Source of the DNA: Prochlorococcus marinus subsp. marinus str. CCMP1375
GTDB taxonomy: Bacteria; Cyanobacteriota; Cyanobacteriia; PCC-6307; Cyanobiaceae
Reading direction: 5' to 3'
Assembly (NCBI RefSeq): GCF_000007925.1
Contig: NC_005042.1
Span: 1,178,001 to 1,242,000, forward strand
Length of the DNA stretch: 64,000 nt
In this document: positions 25,372 through 35,585 of the stretch, piece after piece
Layout of the letters: the number at the start of each line of letters is the position of its first letter
Position numbering within the stretch: position 1 is the stretch's first letter
Position numbers and translations under genes: made by a program
Notes under the pieces: model-generated
Databases searched by the model: none
What the model was told of the DNA's origin: nothing
The model's input: the letters and a program-made list of their open reading frames with translations, nothing else

Positions 25372-26649
25372 GTGCTTGATCAGAGAAAGATTAGAGAAAA
25401 CCCAACTCTTATAGAAAAAGGCTTAGCTCGTCGTGGCTTAAAAGTTAATTTGGCCCCTTTAACAGAAGCTAGTGAAAGACTTAAAGGACTGGAGCAGCAT
25501 CGCAATTCTTTACAAGCAAAAGGGAATTTAATAGGTAAAGAAGTTGGCCAGAAAATTAAATCTGGCATTAGTCCTAATTCAGAAGAAGTTGTTTCATTAC
25601 GCAGCAAAGGCAATGAATTGAAAAGAGAAATAAATGTACTTGAAGAAGAAGAAAAAGCTCTAGCCAAGTCAATTAGAAAAAGAATTCTCAATTATCCAAA
25701 TATCCCTTATTCAGAATGTCCTGATGGGAAGGATGAAAATGACAACCTTCAAATACGTAATTGGGGGAATCCTCTAAAAGGTGAAGGATATAAAGAACAT
25801 TGGGAAATAGCTGAAGAGCTTGGTCTACTTGATACAGAAAAATCAGTTCGAATTGCAAAAAGCCGCTTTGTAACTCTTTTCAACCATGGAGCAAGGTTAG
25901 AAAGATCACTAATTAACTTTATGCTGGATATTCATACTTCTAAGGGATATTCAGAAGTACTTCCTCCTGTTCTTGTTAACACAGCAAGTCTTGAAGGCTC
26001 TGGACAACTTCCAAAATTTGCAGAAGAAAGCTTTAAATGTTCAGAAGATGATCTTTGGCTGACTCCAACAGCAGAAGTACCTTTAACTTCTTTACATAGA
26101 AATGAAGTTATACCTTTTGAAAAACTACCAATTAAATATGTAGCGTATAGCCCTTGTTTTCGAAGAGAAGCTGGAAGCTATGGTCGAGATACTAGAGGTC
26201 TAATAAGACTACATCAGTTCAATAAAGTTGAACTTTATTGGTTCGTTGAGCCTAAAAAATCTAAAGAAGCACACCAAATCATTACTGCAGACGCAGAAGC
26301 CATTCTTCAGAAACTAGAATTACCCTATAGAGTTGTAGAGCTTTGTTCAGGAGATTTAGGATTCTCAGCTTCATGCACATATGACTTAGAAGTTTGGCTC
26401 CCTGGAGCAAATTCCTACAGAGAGATTTCTAGTTGCAGCAATTGTGATGATTTTCAAGCCAGGCGATCTTTTATTAGGACTAAGAAAGGCAATCAAACTC
26501 AACTTGTTCATACTCTCAACGCTAGCGGTTTAGCAATTGGCAGAACAATGGCAGCAATACTAGAGAATGGACAGCAATCTGATGGAACTGTCAAACTGCC
26601 AAAAGCACTAGTCCCATATTTTGGAGAGAACCAATTGACCCCTCAATAA
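25372..26649 (+). CDS. serS: Seryl-tRNA synthetase
   Basis: 425-aa class II synthetase. An N-terminal coiled-coil arm (about 30-105, which contacts tRNA-Ser) precedes the catalytic core with motif 2 ([25 protein letters not shown]) and motif 3 ([18 protein letters not shown]). The start is GTG, giving the family's [11 protein letters not shown] opening. It charges tRNA-Ser with serine. rseP follows after 4 nt, so the two are probably co-transcribed. Confidence 0.97.
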   Translation: MLDQRKIRENPTLIEKGLARRGLKVNLAPLTEASERLKGLEQHRNSLQAKGNLIGKEVGQKIKSGISPNSEEVVSLRSKGNELKREINVLEEEEKALAKSIRKRILNYPNIPYSECPDGKDENDNLQIRNWGNPLKGEGYKEHWEIAEELGLLDTEKSVRIAKSRFVTLFNHGARLERSLINFMLDIHTSKGYSEVLPPVLVNTASLEGSGQLPKFAEESFKCSEDDLWLTPTAEVPLTSLHRNEVIPFEKLPIKYVAYSPCFRREAGSYGRDTRGLIRLHQFNKVELYWFVEPKKSKEAHQIITADAEAILQKLELPYRVVELCSGDLGFSASCTYDLEVWLPGANSYREISSCSNCDDFQARRSFIRTKKGNQTQLVHTLNASGLAIGRTMAAILENGQQSDGTVKLPKALVPYFGENQLTPQ

Positions 26650-26653
26650 AGAT

Positions 26654-27736
26654 ATGAATTTAATTGCCTCTATTTCTGTCTTGGCATTATTAATTTTCTT
26701 TCACGAATCAGGACACTTTCTTGCTGCAACTCTTCAAGGTATTCGGGTTAGTGGATTTTCAATAGGATTTGGCCCGGCTCTAATAAAAAAGGAATTTCAA
26801 GGAGTTACTTACTCAATTAGGGCACTCCCTTTAGGAGGCTTTGTATCATTCCCTGATGATGAACAAGAAAGTACCATATCGAAAGAAGACCCAGACCTTC
26901 TTTCTAATAGGCCGATATTTCAAAGATTATTAGTGATTTCTGCGGGTGTAATCGCAAATTTGCTGATTGCATGGCTTGCCTTATGTGGACAAGCTACTTT
27001 TATTGGGATACCCAATCAACCAGATCCAGGGGTATTAATAATAGATGTTCAAAATCAGCAATCAGCTGCACTCTCAGGACTAAAGGCTGGGGATCAGATT
27101 ATAAGTATTGATGGGATCAACCTTGGTTCAGGACAAGAAGCAGTTGAAAGTATGGTCGACAAAATTAAAAATTCCCCAGGTCAAACAATCTCTATAGAAA
27201 AAGATACTAATGGTACAAAAGGGATAATAAAACTTACTCCTATAGAACATTTAGGAGTTGGCAAGATCGGAGCGCAATTACAAGTAAATATAAATGGAAG
27301 CATTAGACCTGCAAATGGTTTGACAGACATTTTTTATTACACTAATTCAAAGTTTTTTAATTTGTTATCTAAAACCATTCAAGGCTATAAAAGTCTTTTT
27401 ACAGATTTTAATTCAACATCAAAACAATTAAGTGGTCCCGTCAAGATAGTTGAGCTTGGCGCTCAATTATCAGGGCAAGGCGCTTCTGGTTTAATTCTTT
27501 TTGCAGCTTTGATATCGATTAATCTCGCAGTACTTAATTCTCTACCATTCCCTTTGCTCGATGGAGGGCAATTCACTTTAATCCTTATTGAAGCATTAAG
27601 AGGCAAGCCCATTCCAGAAAAAATTCAACTTTGGTTTATGCAATCTGGATTTATAATTCTAATAGGGATAAGCATATTGCTTATCATTCGAGACACCAGT
27701 CAATTAGAAATATTTCAGCAAGTGGCCAATAAATAA
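26654..27736 (+). CDS. rseP: RseP/site-2 protease family zinc metalloprotease
   Basis: 360-aa intramembrane protease of family M50. The zinc motif HESGH is at residues 17-21 in the first helix, one PDZ domain lies at about 120-200 ([12 protein letters not shown]), and the second active-site motif [10 protein letters not shown] is near 300-310. It cuts membrane-anchored regulators or remnant peptides within the membrane. The single PDZ is normal for cyanobacterial and Gram-positive forms. It lies 58 nt before rpsN. Confidence 0.93.
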
Positions 27737-27794
27737 GGCGTTCAGTGAGGGTAAAGGAGTAAAATCTTTTTACTACATTAAAGAGAAGGCTTAC

Positions 27795-28094
27795 ATGGCC
27801 AAAAAATCGATGATTGCGCGAGATGTTAAGCGTAAAAAACTAGTAGAGAGATATGCCTCAAAGCGTAAAAAGTTGTTAGATCAGTTTCACTCTGCAAAAG
27901 ATCCTATGGAACGTTTAGAGATTCATAGAAAGATTCAGGCTCTTCCAAGAAATAGTGCGCCCTCAAGAATGAGAAACCGTTGCTGGGCAACAGGAAAACC
28001 TAGAGGGGTTTATCGTGACTTTGGGCTTTGTCGCAATCAACTGAGAGAAAGAGCTCATAAAGGTGAGCTCCCAGGTGTTGTTAAATCAAGTTAG
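27795..28094 (+). CDS. rpsN: 30S ribosomal protein S14
   Basis: 99 aa, the long zinc-independent form: [20 protein letters not shown] at the start and [35 protein letters not shown] at the end. Only two cysteines remain where zinc forms have four. It assembles late in the 30S head. It stands alone between rseP and pnp. Confidence 0.97.
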
Positions 28095-28238
28095 TAAATA
28101 GGGAAATCAAAAATTACCTCTCTAATTATTTATCACATAACTTTAGTCAAAACTTAGTAGCTCCAATGAATTAGCGCTTAAAAAGGCCTTCTGGCAAACT
28201 TTTAAAATAAAAGTAATTGCATATTTAATAATCAATAA

Positions 28239-28252
28239 GCACCTTCAGGTGC
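28239..28252 (+). promoter_or_regulatory. Hairpin and short upstream frame in the pnp leader
   Basis: GCACC-TTCA-GGTGC is a compact GC-rich hairpin ending 34 nt before the pnp start. It is followed at 28257-28280 by an ATG-initiated eight-codon frame (seven residues plus stop) in the pnp frame that stops 6 nt before the GTG. In E. coli pnp is controlled through an RNase III-cut leader hairpin; whether this one serves the same end is a guess. Confidence 0.35.
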
Positions 28253-28286
28253 AACAATGTCCTTAGATAAAAAGACATAAGCAAAC

Positions 28287-30455
28287 GTGCAAGGTCAGAC
28301 AACGTCGGTCTCTTTCGATGGTCGAGAAATACGGCTCACAACAGGGAGATATGCACCACAGGCTGGTGGTTCAGTATTGATTGAATGTGGTGACACAGCA
28401 GTCTTAGTAACAGCAACCCAAGGGCAAGGGAGAGAAGGAGCTGATTTCCTTCCTCTTAGTTGCGACTACGAAGAGAGGCTTTATGCGGCTGGTCGAATTC
28501 CTGGAAGTTTCATGAGGCGAGAAGGAAGACCTCCTGAAAGAGCAACTTTAATCTCAAGATTGATAGATCGTCCTCTCAGACCTCTTTTTCCCAATTGGAT
28601 GAGAGATGATATCCAAGTTGTTGCTACTTGTCTTTCACTAGATGAAAGAGTGCCTGCCGATATTTTAGCTGTAACAGGCTCATCAATGGCAACACTCCTT
28701 GCTGGAATTCCATTTTATGGACCTATGGCCGCTGTTAGAGTTGGTTTATTAGGGGATGACTTTGTCTTAAATCCAAGCTTCAGAGAAATCGAGCGAGGAG
28801 ACTTAGATTTAGTAGTTGCTGGAACTCCTGATGGAGTTGTAATGGTTGAAGCAGGATCTAATCAACTAACTGAACAAGATGTAATTGAGGCAATTGACTT
28901 TGGCTATGAAGCAGTTAATGAATTGATTAAAGCTCAGGAATCTATTCTGAAAGACTCAGGTCTAACTCAAATCAAACCTGAAAAGCCAGACTTGGATGAA
29001 ACAGTACCTTCCTATTTAGAAAAAAACTGTACAAAACCAATTAGTGCATTATTAAAAGAATTCGATCTTTCCAAAGAAGACAGAGATTTAAAGCTTGATG
29101 AAATCAAAACTAATTGTGCAGAAAAAATTGATTCTCTTAAAGATGACAATGCAGTCAAGAAATCAATAACAACTAATACAAAACTATTAGGAATAAGCTT
29201 CAAAGCTCTTACTAAAAAACTAATGAGAGAGCAAATTATCAAAGATGGAAAAAGAGTAGATGGAAGAGCACTTGATGAAGTAAGAGAGATATCCGCCGAA
29301 GCTGGTATTCTTCCAAAACGTGTTCATGGATCTGGTCTGTTTCAAAGAGGGTTAACCCAGGTACTTTCCACAGCAACACTAGGAACACCTAGTGATGCTC
29401 AAGAAATGGATGATCTAAACCCAAGTCCCGATAAAACATATATACATCACTATAATTTCCCTCCTTACTCAGTAGGCGAAACAAGACCTATGCGTACCCC
29501 AGGACGCCGCGAAGTTGGTCATGGCGCTTTAGCGGAACGAGCAATTATCCCAGTTTTGCCTCCTAAAGAGTCCTTCCCTTATGTCTTACGAGTAGTAAGT
29601 GAGGTTTTAAGCTCAAATGGCTCTACCTCAATGGGATCTGTTTGTGGTAGCACAATTGCACTCCTTGATGCAGGAGTCCCACTTAAAGCACCTGTAAGCG
29701 GAGCTGCTATGGGCCTTATTAAGGAAGGAGAAGAAGTAAGAATACTCACTGACATTCAAGGAATTGAAGACTTTTTGGGAGATATGGATTTCAAAGTCGC
29801 AGGTACAGAAAAAGGTATTACTGCTCTTCAAATGGATATGAAAATGACAGGCCTACCTATAAAAATAATTGGAGAAGCAATAAATCAAGCGAAGCCTGCA
29901 AGAACTCATATTCTAGAAAAAATGGTTCAAGCTATTGACAAACCAAGAGAGACTCTTTCTCCTCATGCACCACGGCTTCTAAGCTTCAGAATAGACCCTG
30001 AACTTATTGGAACAGTTATTGGACCTGGTGGAAGAACTATCAAAGGTATAACTGAAAGAACAAATACAAAAATAGATATAGAAGATGGCGGAATTGTAAC
30101 CATTGCATCACATGATGGAGTTGCAGCAGAAGAAGCTCAGAAGATAATTGAAGGTCTAACCAGGAAAGTTCATGAGGGAGAAGTATTTACAGGCTCAATT
30201 ACAAGGATTATCCCTATTGGTGCATTTGTTGAAATCCTTCCAGGCAAAGAAGGAATGATACATATTTCTCAATTATCAGAAGCCAGAGTAGAGAAAGTTG
30301 AAGATGTTGTCAAAGTAGGTGATGAAGTAACTGTAAGGGTTAGAGAAATAGATAATCGAGGCAGAATCAATCTAACTCTAAGGGGTATTCCACAAAATGG
30401 AGACATGCAATATTATCCACAGCCAACCCCCACTCCAGTAGCACCTTTGATGTAA
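28287..30455 (+). CDS. pnp: Polyribonucleotide nucleotidyltransferase (PNPase)
   Basis: 722 aa with the full architecture: RNase PH-like domain 1 (about 10-215), helical linker, RNase PH-like domain 2 (about 315-545, with [18 protein letters not shown] and [15 protein letters not shown]), KH domain ([12 protein letters not shown]) and S1 domain ([30 protein letters not shown]). It degrades RNA 3'-5' by phosphorolysis. The start is GTG. It converges with cysQ, whose stop is 15 nt away, and no clear terminator separates them. Confidence 0.97.
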   Translation: MQGQTTSVSFDGREIRLTTGRYAPQAGGSVLIECGDTAVLVTATQGQGREGADFLPLSCDYEERLYAAGRIPGSFMRREGRPPERATLISRLIDRPLRPLFPNWMRDDIQVVATCLSLDERVPADILAVTGSSMATLLAGIPFYGPMAAVRVGLLGDDFVLNPSFREIERGDLDLVVAGTPDGVVMVEAGSNQLTEQDVIEAIDFGYEAVNELIKAQESILKDSGLTQIKPEKPDLDETVPSYLEKNCTKPISALLKEFDLSKEDRDLKLDEIKTNCAEKIDSLKDDNAVKKSITTNTKLLGISFKALTKKLMREQIIKDGKRVDGRALDEVREISAEAGILPKRVHGSGLFQRGLTQVLSTATLGTPSDAQEMDDLNPSPDKTYIHHYNFPPYSVGETRPMRTPGRREVGHGALAERAIIPVLPPKESFPYVLRVVSEVLSSNGSTSMGSVCGSTIALLDAGVPLKAPVSGAAMGLIKEGEEVRILTDIQGIEDFLGDMDFKVAGTEKGITALQMDMKMTGLPIKIIGEAINQAKPARTHILEKMVQAIDKPRETLSPHAPRLLSFRIDPELIGTVIGPGGRTIKGITERTNTKIDIEDGGIVTIASHDGVAAEEAQKIIEGLTRKVHEGEVFTGSITRIIPIGAFVEILPGKEGMIHISQLSEARVEKVEDVVKVGDEVTVRVREIDNRGRINLTLRGIPQNGDMQYYPQPTPTPVAPLM

Positions 30456-30470
30456 AGAGTAGAAACTTAT

Positions 30471-31385
30471 TCATACTGAAAAAGAAGGGTCAATAGATAA
30501 CAATTCATTTTGAATAACACTACATAACAAGTCATGATTTCTACCATGGCTTGCTATCAAACACCCCCATTGATTTATTTCTCCAGTGTTGTATTTCAAA
30601 GGTTTGTTATTTGCGTGGGTGAAACTACCTCCAGCAGCTTTTAAAACAGCTTCAGGAGCAGCCATATCCCAATCTTTAGGAGCTGTTTTAGCTGATAAAG
30701 ATATATAGAAATCCGCTTCCCCTTTAAGAATTTTGGCAACTTTACAACCGACACTTCCTACTATTTGCTTCTGAGCAAAAGGAAGTGAGTTAATCAACTT
30801 CTCTAGCTTTTCGTCTCTGTGACTTCTGCTTGCTACAAGAGTCATTTCACTAATTTCTTTTCGACTACTAAAAACAGCAGGTTTTTTATTCCCAAAACGG
30901 TCCTCGCACCATGATCCTGAGCCTACCAATCCAATCCAAAGTTCTTCTAATTCAGGTATCAAAACCACTCCTAAAACAGGATTATTACCATTAACTAAAG
31001 CCAAATGCACTGCATATTCTCCGGTGCCTTGTAGGAAATCTTTGGTTCCATCTAAAGGATCTAATATCCACACCCATTGATTGTTCAAAGGCTCCCCTAT
31101 CACAAGCTGTTCCTTAGCCGTTTCCTCACTAATTAACGCCCATTTTACAGATGCGAAACTTGCCTTCAAGCCTTCAATTAGCCAGCTATTAACTGCAAGG
31201 TCTGCAGCAGATACAGGTCCATCTCCTCCTTCTTGAACACTCAAAACTTCAGGGAAATCATAAGGAGGCTTTTCTCCTCTTGCATATGCCTTCAGAATAT
31301 CTGCAGCGCCCCAACTCAACTCTCTAAGTTTCTCCAACAAATTATTCAAATTAACTCCATTAGGAAGTTCAACCTCTTTTTTCAT
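30471..31385 (-). CDS. cysQ: 3'(2'),5'-bisphosphate nucleotidase / inositol monophosphatase family (CysQ-like)
   Basis: 304 aa. The metal-binding motifs of the IMPase fold are present: ISEE near 80-90, WILDPLDGTKDF, and the C-terminal KDWDMAAPEAVLKAAGG. It is expected to hydrolyse PAP formed during sulfate assimilation. The reading frame is open far upstream, but that part overlaps rsmI. Realistic starts are ATG 31385 (used) or ATG 31409. The chosen start shares bases with the divergent rsmI start, so the two genes have no intergenic DNA. Confidence 0.9.
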   Translation of the reverse strand: MKKEVELPNGVNLNNLLEKLRELSWGAADILKAYARGEKPPYDFPEVLSVQEGGDGPVSAADLAVNSWLIEGLKASFASVKWALISEETAKEQLVIGEPLNNQWVWILDPLDGTKDFLQGTGEYAVHLALVNGNNPVLGVVLIPELEELWIGLVGSGSWCEDRFGNKKPAVFSSRKEISEMTLVASRSHRDEKLEKLINSLPFAQKQIVGSVGCKVAKILKGEADFYISLSAKTAPKDWDMAAPEAVLKAAGGSFTHANNKPLKYNTGEINQWGCLIASHGRNHDLLCSVIQNELLSIDPSFSV

Positions 31386-32304
31386 GATGGATCTAGACAA
31401 AGAAGACATTTCAAAAAAAACTTTTGAGCCAAATTCTGGCGTCTTATATGTAATAGGGACACCAATAGGAAACCTTGGAGATCTTTCACCAAGAGCAAAG
31501 CATCTTCTATCAAACGTATCAGTTATCGCATGCGAAGACACTCGACATAGCGGACAACTTCTCAAAAAATTTAAAATTAAAGGAAAGCTTGTAAGTTTTC
31601 ATAAGCACAATACCAAGTTAAGAATTCCAAAACTCATTAAAGAATTGGATGCTGGAGAAAGTCTTGGATTAATAAGTGATGCAGGGCTCCCAGGGATTAG
31701 CGATCCTGGAGAAGAGCTTGTTTTAGCAACAAGGCAAGCTGGACATGACGTCATTTGCATCCCAGGTCCATGTGCAGCGATTACAGCACTAGTAAGCAGC
31801 GGGCTACCTTCTCAGAGATTTTGTTTTGAAGGCTTTCTGCCATACAAACAAAAAGACAGGTCATTAATTCTTCAGAGTATTGCCAAAGAAAAAAGGACCA
31901 CAATAATTTATGAATCCCCTCACAGACTATTAAAACTCTTAAAGGAATTATATGATCTCTGCGGAACAAACAGGCCATTGCAAGTTGCTCGAGAGCTTAC
32001 AAAAAAGTATGAAGAGCAAATTGGGCCAACACTTGGGAATGCCCTAGAACATTTCACCAATAACCAACCTAAAGGAGAATTTACTCTTGTTTTAGGAGGA
32101 AAGCCAAATAGCGAGGAGCTGAAAAAGAAAAACAATGTCGAATTACAAGAAGAAATGAAAAGACTTTTAGACAAAGGGTTAAGCTTAAAAAATGCTTCTC
32201 GGGAATTGGCAAAGAAAACTGGCTACTCAAAAAATTTCCTTTATTCATTAATTCCTCAAAAAATAAAAAAAAATGATGATTCTCAAACCCGAACAGCAAA
32301 ATGA
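31384..32304 (+). CDS. rsmI: 16S rRNA (cytidine1402-2'-O)-methyltransferase
   Basis: 306-aa SPOUT-like tetrapyrrole-methylase-fold enzyme. The family's opening VLYVIGTPIGNLGDLSPRA and the blocks CEDTRHSG, ISDAGLPGISDPG and GPCAAITALVSSGLP are all present. It 2'-O-methylates C1402 in the ribosomal decoding centre. Tandem ATGs at 31384 and 31387 both fit. The promoter must lie inside cysQ. The small membrane gene follows 20 nt downstream. Confidence 0.95.
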   Translation: MMDLDKEDISKKTFEPNSGVLYVIGTPIGNLGDLSPRAKHLLSNVSVIACEDTRHSGQLLKKFKIKGKLVSFHKHNTKLRIPKLIKELDAGESLGLISDAGLPGISDPGEELVLATRQAGHDVICIPGPCAAITALVSSGLPSQRFCFEGFLPYKQKDRSLILQSIAKEKRTTIIYESPHRLLKLLKELYDLCGTNRPLQVARELTKKYEEQIGPTLGNALEHFTNNQPKGEFTLVLGGKPNSEELKKKNNVELQEEMKRLLDKGLSLKNASRELAKKTGYSKNFLYSLIPQKIKKNDDSQTRTAK

Positions 32305-32324
32305 TTTTTCTTAAATATTAAAAA

Positions 32325-32561
32325 ATGATGGCAAGAAAAATAATCCTATTAGGAGCAAGTCTTTCAAATAGCCTCTTATTAGTTTTAATGATTTGCCTAG
32401 GTTCTCAAAACTTAAGCGATAGACATAATATAAATTTAGGATTCTCTTCTACAGAAAGTTATCCTACAGGTTTTTTAGTGGGTATTTCTATTGCACTTGG
32501 GTCACTAAGTGGTGGTTTAACTGCAAGCTTAATAACGACTTCTAGAAATAAAGAATATTGA
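32325..32561 (+). CDS. Small two-helix membrane protein, 78 aa
   Basis: Two hydrophobic segments, IILLGASLSNSLLLVLMICLG (about 5-25) and FLVGISIALGSLSGGLTASLI (about 50-70), with a polar loop between and a short basic tail. The layout resembles picocyanobacterial conserved hypothetical proteins and loosely the LapA-type proteins, but no family is recognised. It is 20 nt after rsmI and convergent with the HTH gene 12 nt on. Confidence 0.65.
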   Translation: MMARKIILLGASLSNSLLLVLMICLGSQNLSDRHNINLGFSSTESYPTGFLVGISIALGSLSGGLTASLITTSRNKEY

Positions 32562-32573
32562 TAAAAATCTATT

Positions 32574-33299
32574 CTATTTATCTATAGATAACAAACAATC
32601 ATCTATTAATATTCTGCTAATACCTTTAGAAAGCAAATAAGAAGAAGAAAGCATAAAAACTCTAGAGTCAGGAACTTTTAGTACCTTTTGATTTCTTGAA
32701 CAAAGACGTTTAGCATCACGCTGATTACTAAAAAGAGGAAGAGCAAGTCTATTTTGATCATCTTCTGACAGAAAACTCCAATCAGAGAAATCCTTAAGAG
32801 GTTTTGCCTCAAGTTCTACTTTCCTATCTATTAGCATATATACAATTTGAGGGAAAGAATATTCTTCTAGAGGTATACAAGCAACCTCTTTTTGTTCATC
32901 CCAAGAGTGTTCTTCAGTTAACGGTGCAATTTCTGTAAATACATCAACATCATGCTTTGGTGTATCAACCAGATTCTTTTGTTCGGATTTAAGCATTTCA
33001 GAAGATGACTCGTCAAAAGATTCGCAATCCTTTAGGTCCATTTCTTTTGCAATGGTCTCAGAACTTTCAATGGGCGCAGCAAAATCAGTATCTATTGAAG
33101 AAGAAAGATCCAAAGGTTTGACCTTTCGTCTTTTCCCTTTTAATTCTGAATATTCTTCTTCAGTCAATACAGTTTTCACTGTTCTAGTAACGGTACTTGG
33201 AGTACACCCATACTCCCTCGCAAGAACCGTTAAAGACTTACCAGAGAGGAAGCCTTCTAATATCTGCTTTTTTACAATTTCCGTGATTTTTCGGGCCAA
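32574..33299 (-). CDS. Helix-turn-helix domain protein of unknown function
   Basis: 241 aa. The N-terminal 55 residues form a homeodomain-like HTH of the resolvase/transposase-adaptor type: ILEGFLSGKSLTVLAREYGCTPSTVTRTVKTVL. A basic linker (KGKRRKVKP), an acidic low-complexity stretch and a C-terminal region ending in KVPDSRVFMLSSSYLLSKGISRIL follow. The start is TTG; no ATG or GTG would retain the HTH. It is probably a DNA-binding regulator kept in picocyanobacteria, not a transposase, since no catalytic residues follow. A 778-nt gap lies upstream. Confidence 0.75.
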   Translation of the reverse strand: MARKITEIVKKQILEGFLSGKSLTVLAREYGCTPSTVTRTVKTVLTEEEYSELKGKRRKVKPLDLSSSIDTDFAAPIESSETIAKEMDLKDCESFDESSSEMLKSEQKNLVDTPKHDVDVFTEIAPLTEEHSWDEQKEVACIPLEEYSFPQIVYMLIDRKVELEAKPLKDFSDWSFLSEDDQNRLALPLFSNQRDAKRLCSRNQKVLKVPDSRVFMLSSSYLLSKGISRILIDDCLLSIDK

Positions 33300-34077
33300 A
33301 AATTTTTTAGAGAGCTAACCATACAAACCTACTTTGCCAACTCTCCTGAATGTGCAAAATGTGAAGAATGAATGCTACAGATAAAAAACCATCTCGATCA
33401 ACAATTAAAAAGTTCCTACCACAAAAAGCATTCAGATGAAAAGTTACTATATAGTAACAACCTAAAGATAAACCATATCAGTTAAAATCACCTTCATAAG
33501 TCTAAGGTCTTAGAAAGTTTGAACAAAACTGCGGATAAAAAATAAAGAATTTATCCTATAGATCCAACATGGTTATATAAAAGTGATACTTAGAATTCAT
33601 TTCTAGAAAAGACTTGAATGAAGTTTAGGCTTGCAAAAAATGACCAATAAACAGCAATTATATGAAAACAAGTAAATAATTAGCAATTTATAAACAGCAA
33701 GTATATAAGGTCTAAAATTTATTTAATGCCAGTTTAAAACTAAACAAATATTTTTTCTAAACTATTTTTCTTATCAAATGCAAGTCAATATTAATGAGAA
33801 CAAATATTCTAAATAGATTCTGATGGAATAGAACCTCATTATAGAAAGTCTACTTTCTTTCAAGAGCAACGATGTAATTTTTGGATACTTATAATCTCTT
33901 TAGCTAATAAAATGGTATCTTTCTGCCATTTATAAATGAAATTATCTTCAGGCTTAAATTTTAATGGATTACATGACCGATAAGTCAGTAAAGTAAAAAT
34001 AGTTGAAGGGATGTTGGGATTACTCTCGCTCTTAACAACTCAAGGGGCTTATAGAAAAACCCAACGCAAATCATCGA
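33300..34077. other. 778-nt gene-free region with a 16-bp palindrome
   Basis: The longest non-coding stretch in the window, very A+T rich. I find no credible coding frame; a 23-codon ATG frame near 33370 has no supporting features. A perfect palindrome gttactatatagtaac lies at 33443-33458. The 3' end must hold the tRNA-Arg promoter. It forms the left border of the polysaccharide locus. Confidence 0.5.
33443..33458. promoter_or_regulatory. Perfect 16-bp palindrome, possible operator
   Basis: gttactatatagtaac reads the same on both strands. It lies 144 bp upstream of the TTG start of the HTH gene, a position suited to an operator, perhaps for that protein. No second copy was noticed. A+T richness weakens the case. 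Confidence 0.3.
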
Positions 34078-34151
<74 letters not shown>

Positions 34152-34166
34152 TTTAAAACAGAGATC

Positions 34167-35582
34167 TCAATTTAGAGCTCCATCGCCAAGTCTCCAGATA
34201 TTAATCCCGAACGATTTAGCCTCAATTGCATTAGAAATAGACCTTGTATCAAACAGCCAGGATGGAGACCGCATTATTTTTGAAAGTTTCTCCCAGTCAA
34301 GAGTTTTAAACTCTTCCCAATCAGTTAGAACTAAAATCGCATCTGCGCCGTTTGCTGCCAATTCAACCGATTTAGAAAATTCCCATTTACCCTCAAATAA
34401 AAGATTTTGTGAATCAATTATTTGTGAGTGACCTAAATCCATTTTTATCTGATCTTGACTTACCCTAGGATCATAAATATGCAAATTGCTTCCTTCTTCT
34501 AGTAAATCTCTACAGATATTAATCGCAGGAGATTCTCTAGTATCATTAGTATTTGCTTTAAAGGCAAAGCCAAGCACAGCTATCTTTTTACCAGAAATAG
34601 TTCCAAATAGTTTCTCTACAATTATTTTTGAGATTCTTTTTTGTTGCCAGTCATTTAAATTAATAACTGTTTGCCAGTATTTTGCTGCTTGGTAAAGGCC
34701 ATAATGATTACAAATATATACCAAGTTTAATATATCTTTCTTAAAGCAACTTCCCCCAAATCCTGGGCCTGGTCTGAGAAATTCCAATCCAATTCTTTTA
34801 TCCATGCCAATAGCAAGAGCTACATCATTAACATCTGCCCCTGTAGACTCACACAATGCAGAAATAGAATTAATAGAACTAATTCGTTGAGCAAGAAATG
34901 CATTCGCAGTTAATTTAGAAAGCTCAGAACTCCACAAATCAGTTGTAAGTATTTTTTCTTTATCGACCCAATTTAAATACACATCTATAAGTAAGTTGAT
35001 TGCATCCTGATCTTCTCCTCCTATCAATACTCTATCTGGATTCTCTAAATCATTTATTGCAGTTCCTTCTGCTAGAAATTCTGGATTAGATAAAATTGAG
35101 AATTTCTTATCATTAGATGTGTTAAGGACATGTGCTTCTAAAATATTCTTAATTGTCTGTGCAGTTTTGACAGGCAATGTACTTTTCTCTACTACAATTG
35201 TTTTACCAACTGCATATTTTGATATTTGTCTAGCTGATGCTTCAATCCATTTTAAATCGCTTGCCTGGCCTGCTCCTATACCTTTTTTCTTAACAGGTGT
35301 ATTTACTGATATAAATATCATATCTGCCAATGCAATATTTTCTTCAATTACAGTAGAAAAGTGAAGATTACGACCTCTACAGTTTTTAACGATTTCCGCT
35401 AATCCAGGCTCATATATAGGCAAGTTGGAGAAATCAGAATCATTCCAATTGTTAATCCTAGCCTGATTAATATCAACAACATTAACTTGAATTTCTGGAC
35501 ACTTGTCAGCAATAACTGCCATAGTAGGTCCTCCTACATATCCAGCCCCAATACAACAAATATTGTTGATTTTTTCCAACAT
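34167..35582 (-). CDS. ugd: UDP-glucose 6-dehydrogenase, eukaryotic-type
   Basis: 471 aa. NAD-binding GAGYVGGPT at about 11-19, catalytic-cysteine block GFGGSCFKKDILNLVYICN near 270, and a C-terminal UDP-binding domain (LGFAFKANTNDTRESPAI). Both the length and the phrases ISVNTPVKKKGIGAGQASDLKWIEA and GGPTMAVIA follow the animal/plant UGDH subgroup rather than the shorter bacterial Ugd. It oxidises UDP-Glc to UDP-GlcA, feeding the UXS and 4-epimerase genes upstream. It is last of four minus-strand UDP-sugar genes and starts 3 nt after uxs. Confidence 0.93.
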   Translation of the reverse strand: MLEKINNICCIGAGYVGGPTMAVIADKCPEIQVNVVDINQARINNWNDSDFSNLPIYEPGLAEIVKNCRGRNLHFSTVIEENIALADMIFISVNTPVKKKGIGAGQASDLKWIEASARQISKYAVGKTIVVEKSTLPVKTAQTIKNILEAHVLNTSNDKKFSILSNPEFLAEGTAINDLENPDRVLIGGEDQDAINLLIDVYLNWVDKEKILTTDLWSSELSKLTANAFLAQRISSINSISALCESTGADVNDVALAIGMDKRIGLEFLRPGPGFGGSCFKKDILNLVYICNHYGLYQAAKYWQTVINLNDWQQKRISKIIVEKLFGTISGKKIAVLGFAFKANTNDTRESPAINICRDLLEEGSNLHIYDPRVSQDQIKMDLGHSQIIDSQNLLFEGKWEFSKSVELAANGADAILVLTDWEEFKTLDWEKLSKIMRSPSWLFDTRSISNAIEAKSFGINIWRLGDGALN

Positions 35583-35585
35583 AAT

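Noticed and set aside
31386-31565. N-terminal extension of CysQ
   Set aside because: It runs antisense through the conserved start of RsmI and adds residues not found in the IMPase family.
33370-33441. 23-codon ATG frame in the long gap
   Set aside because: Too short, no ribosome site or family resemblance; such frames are expected by chance.
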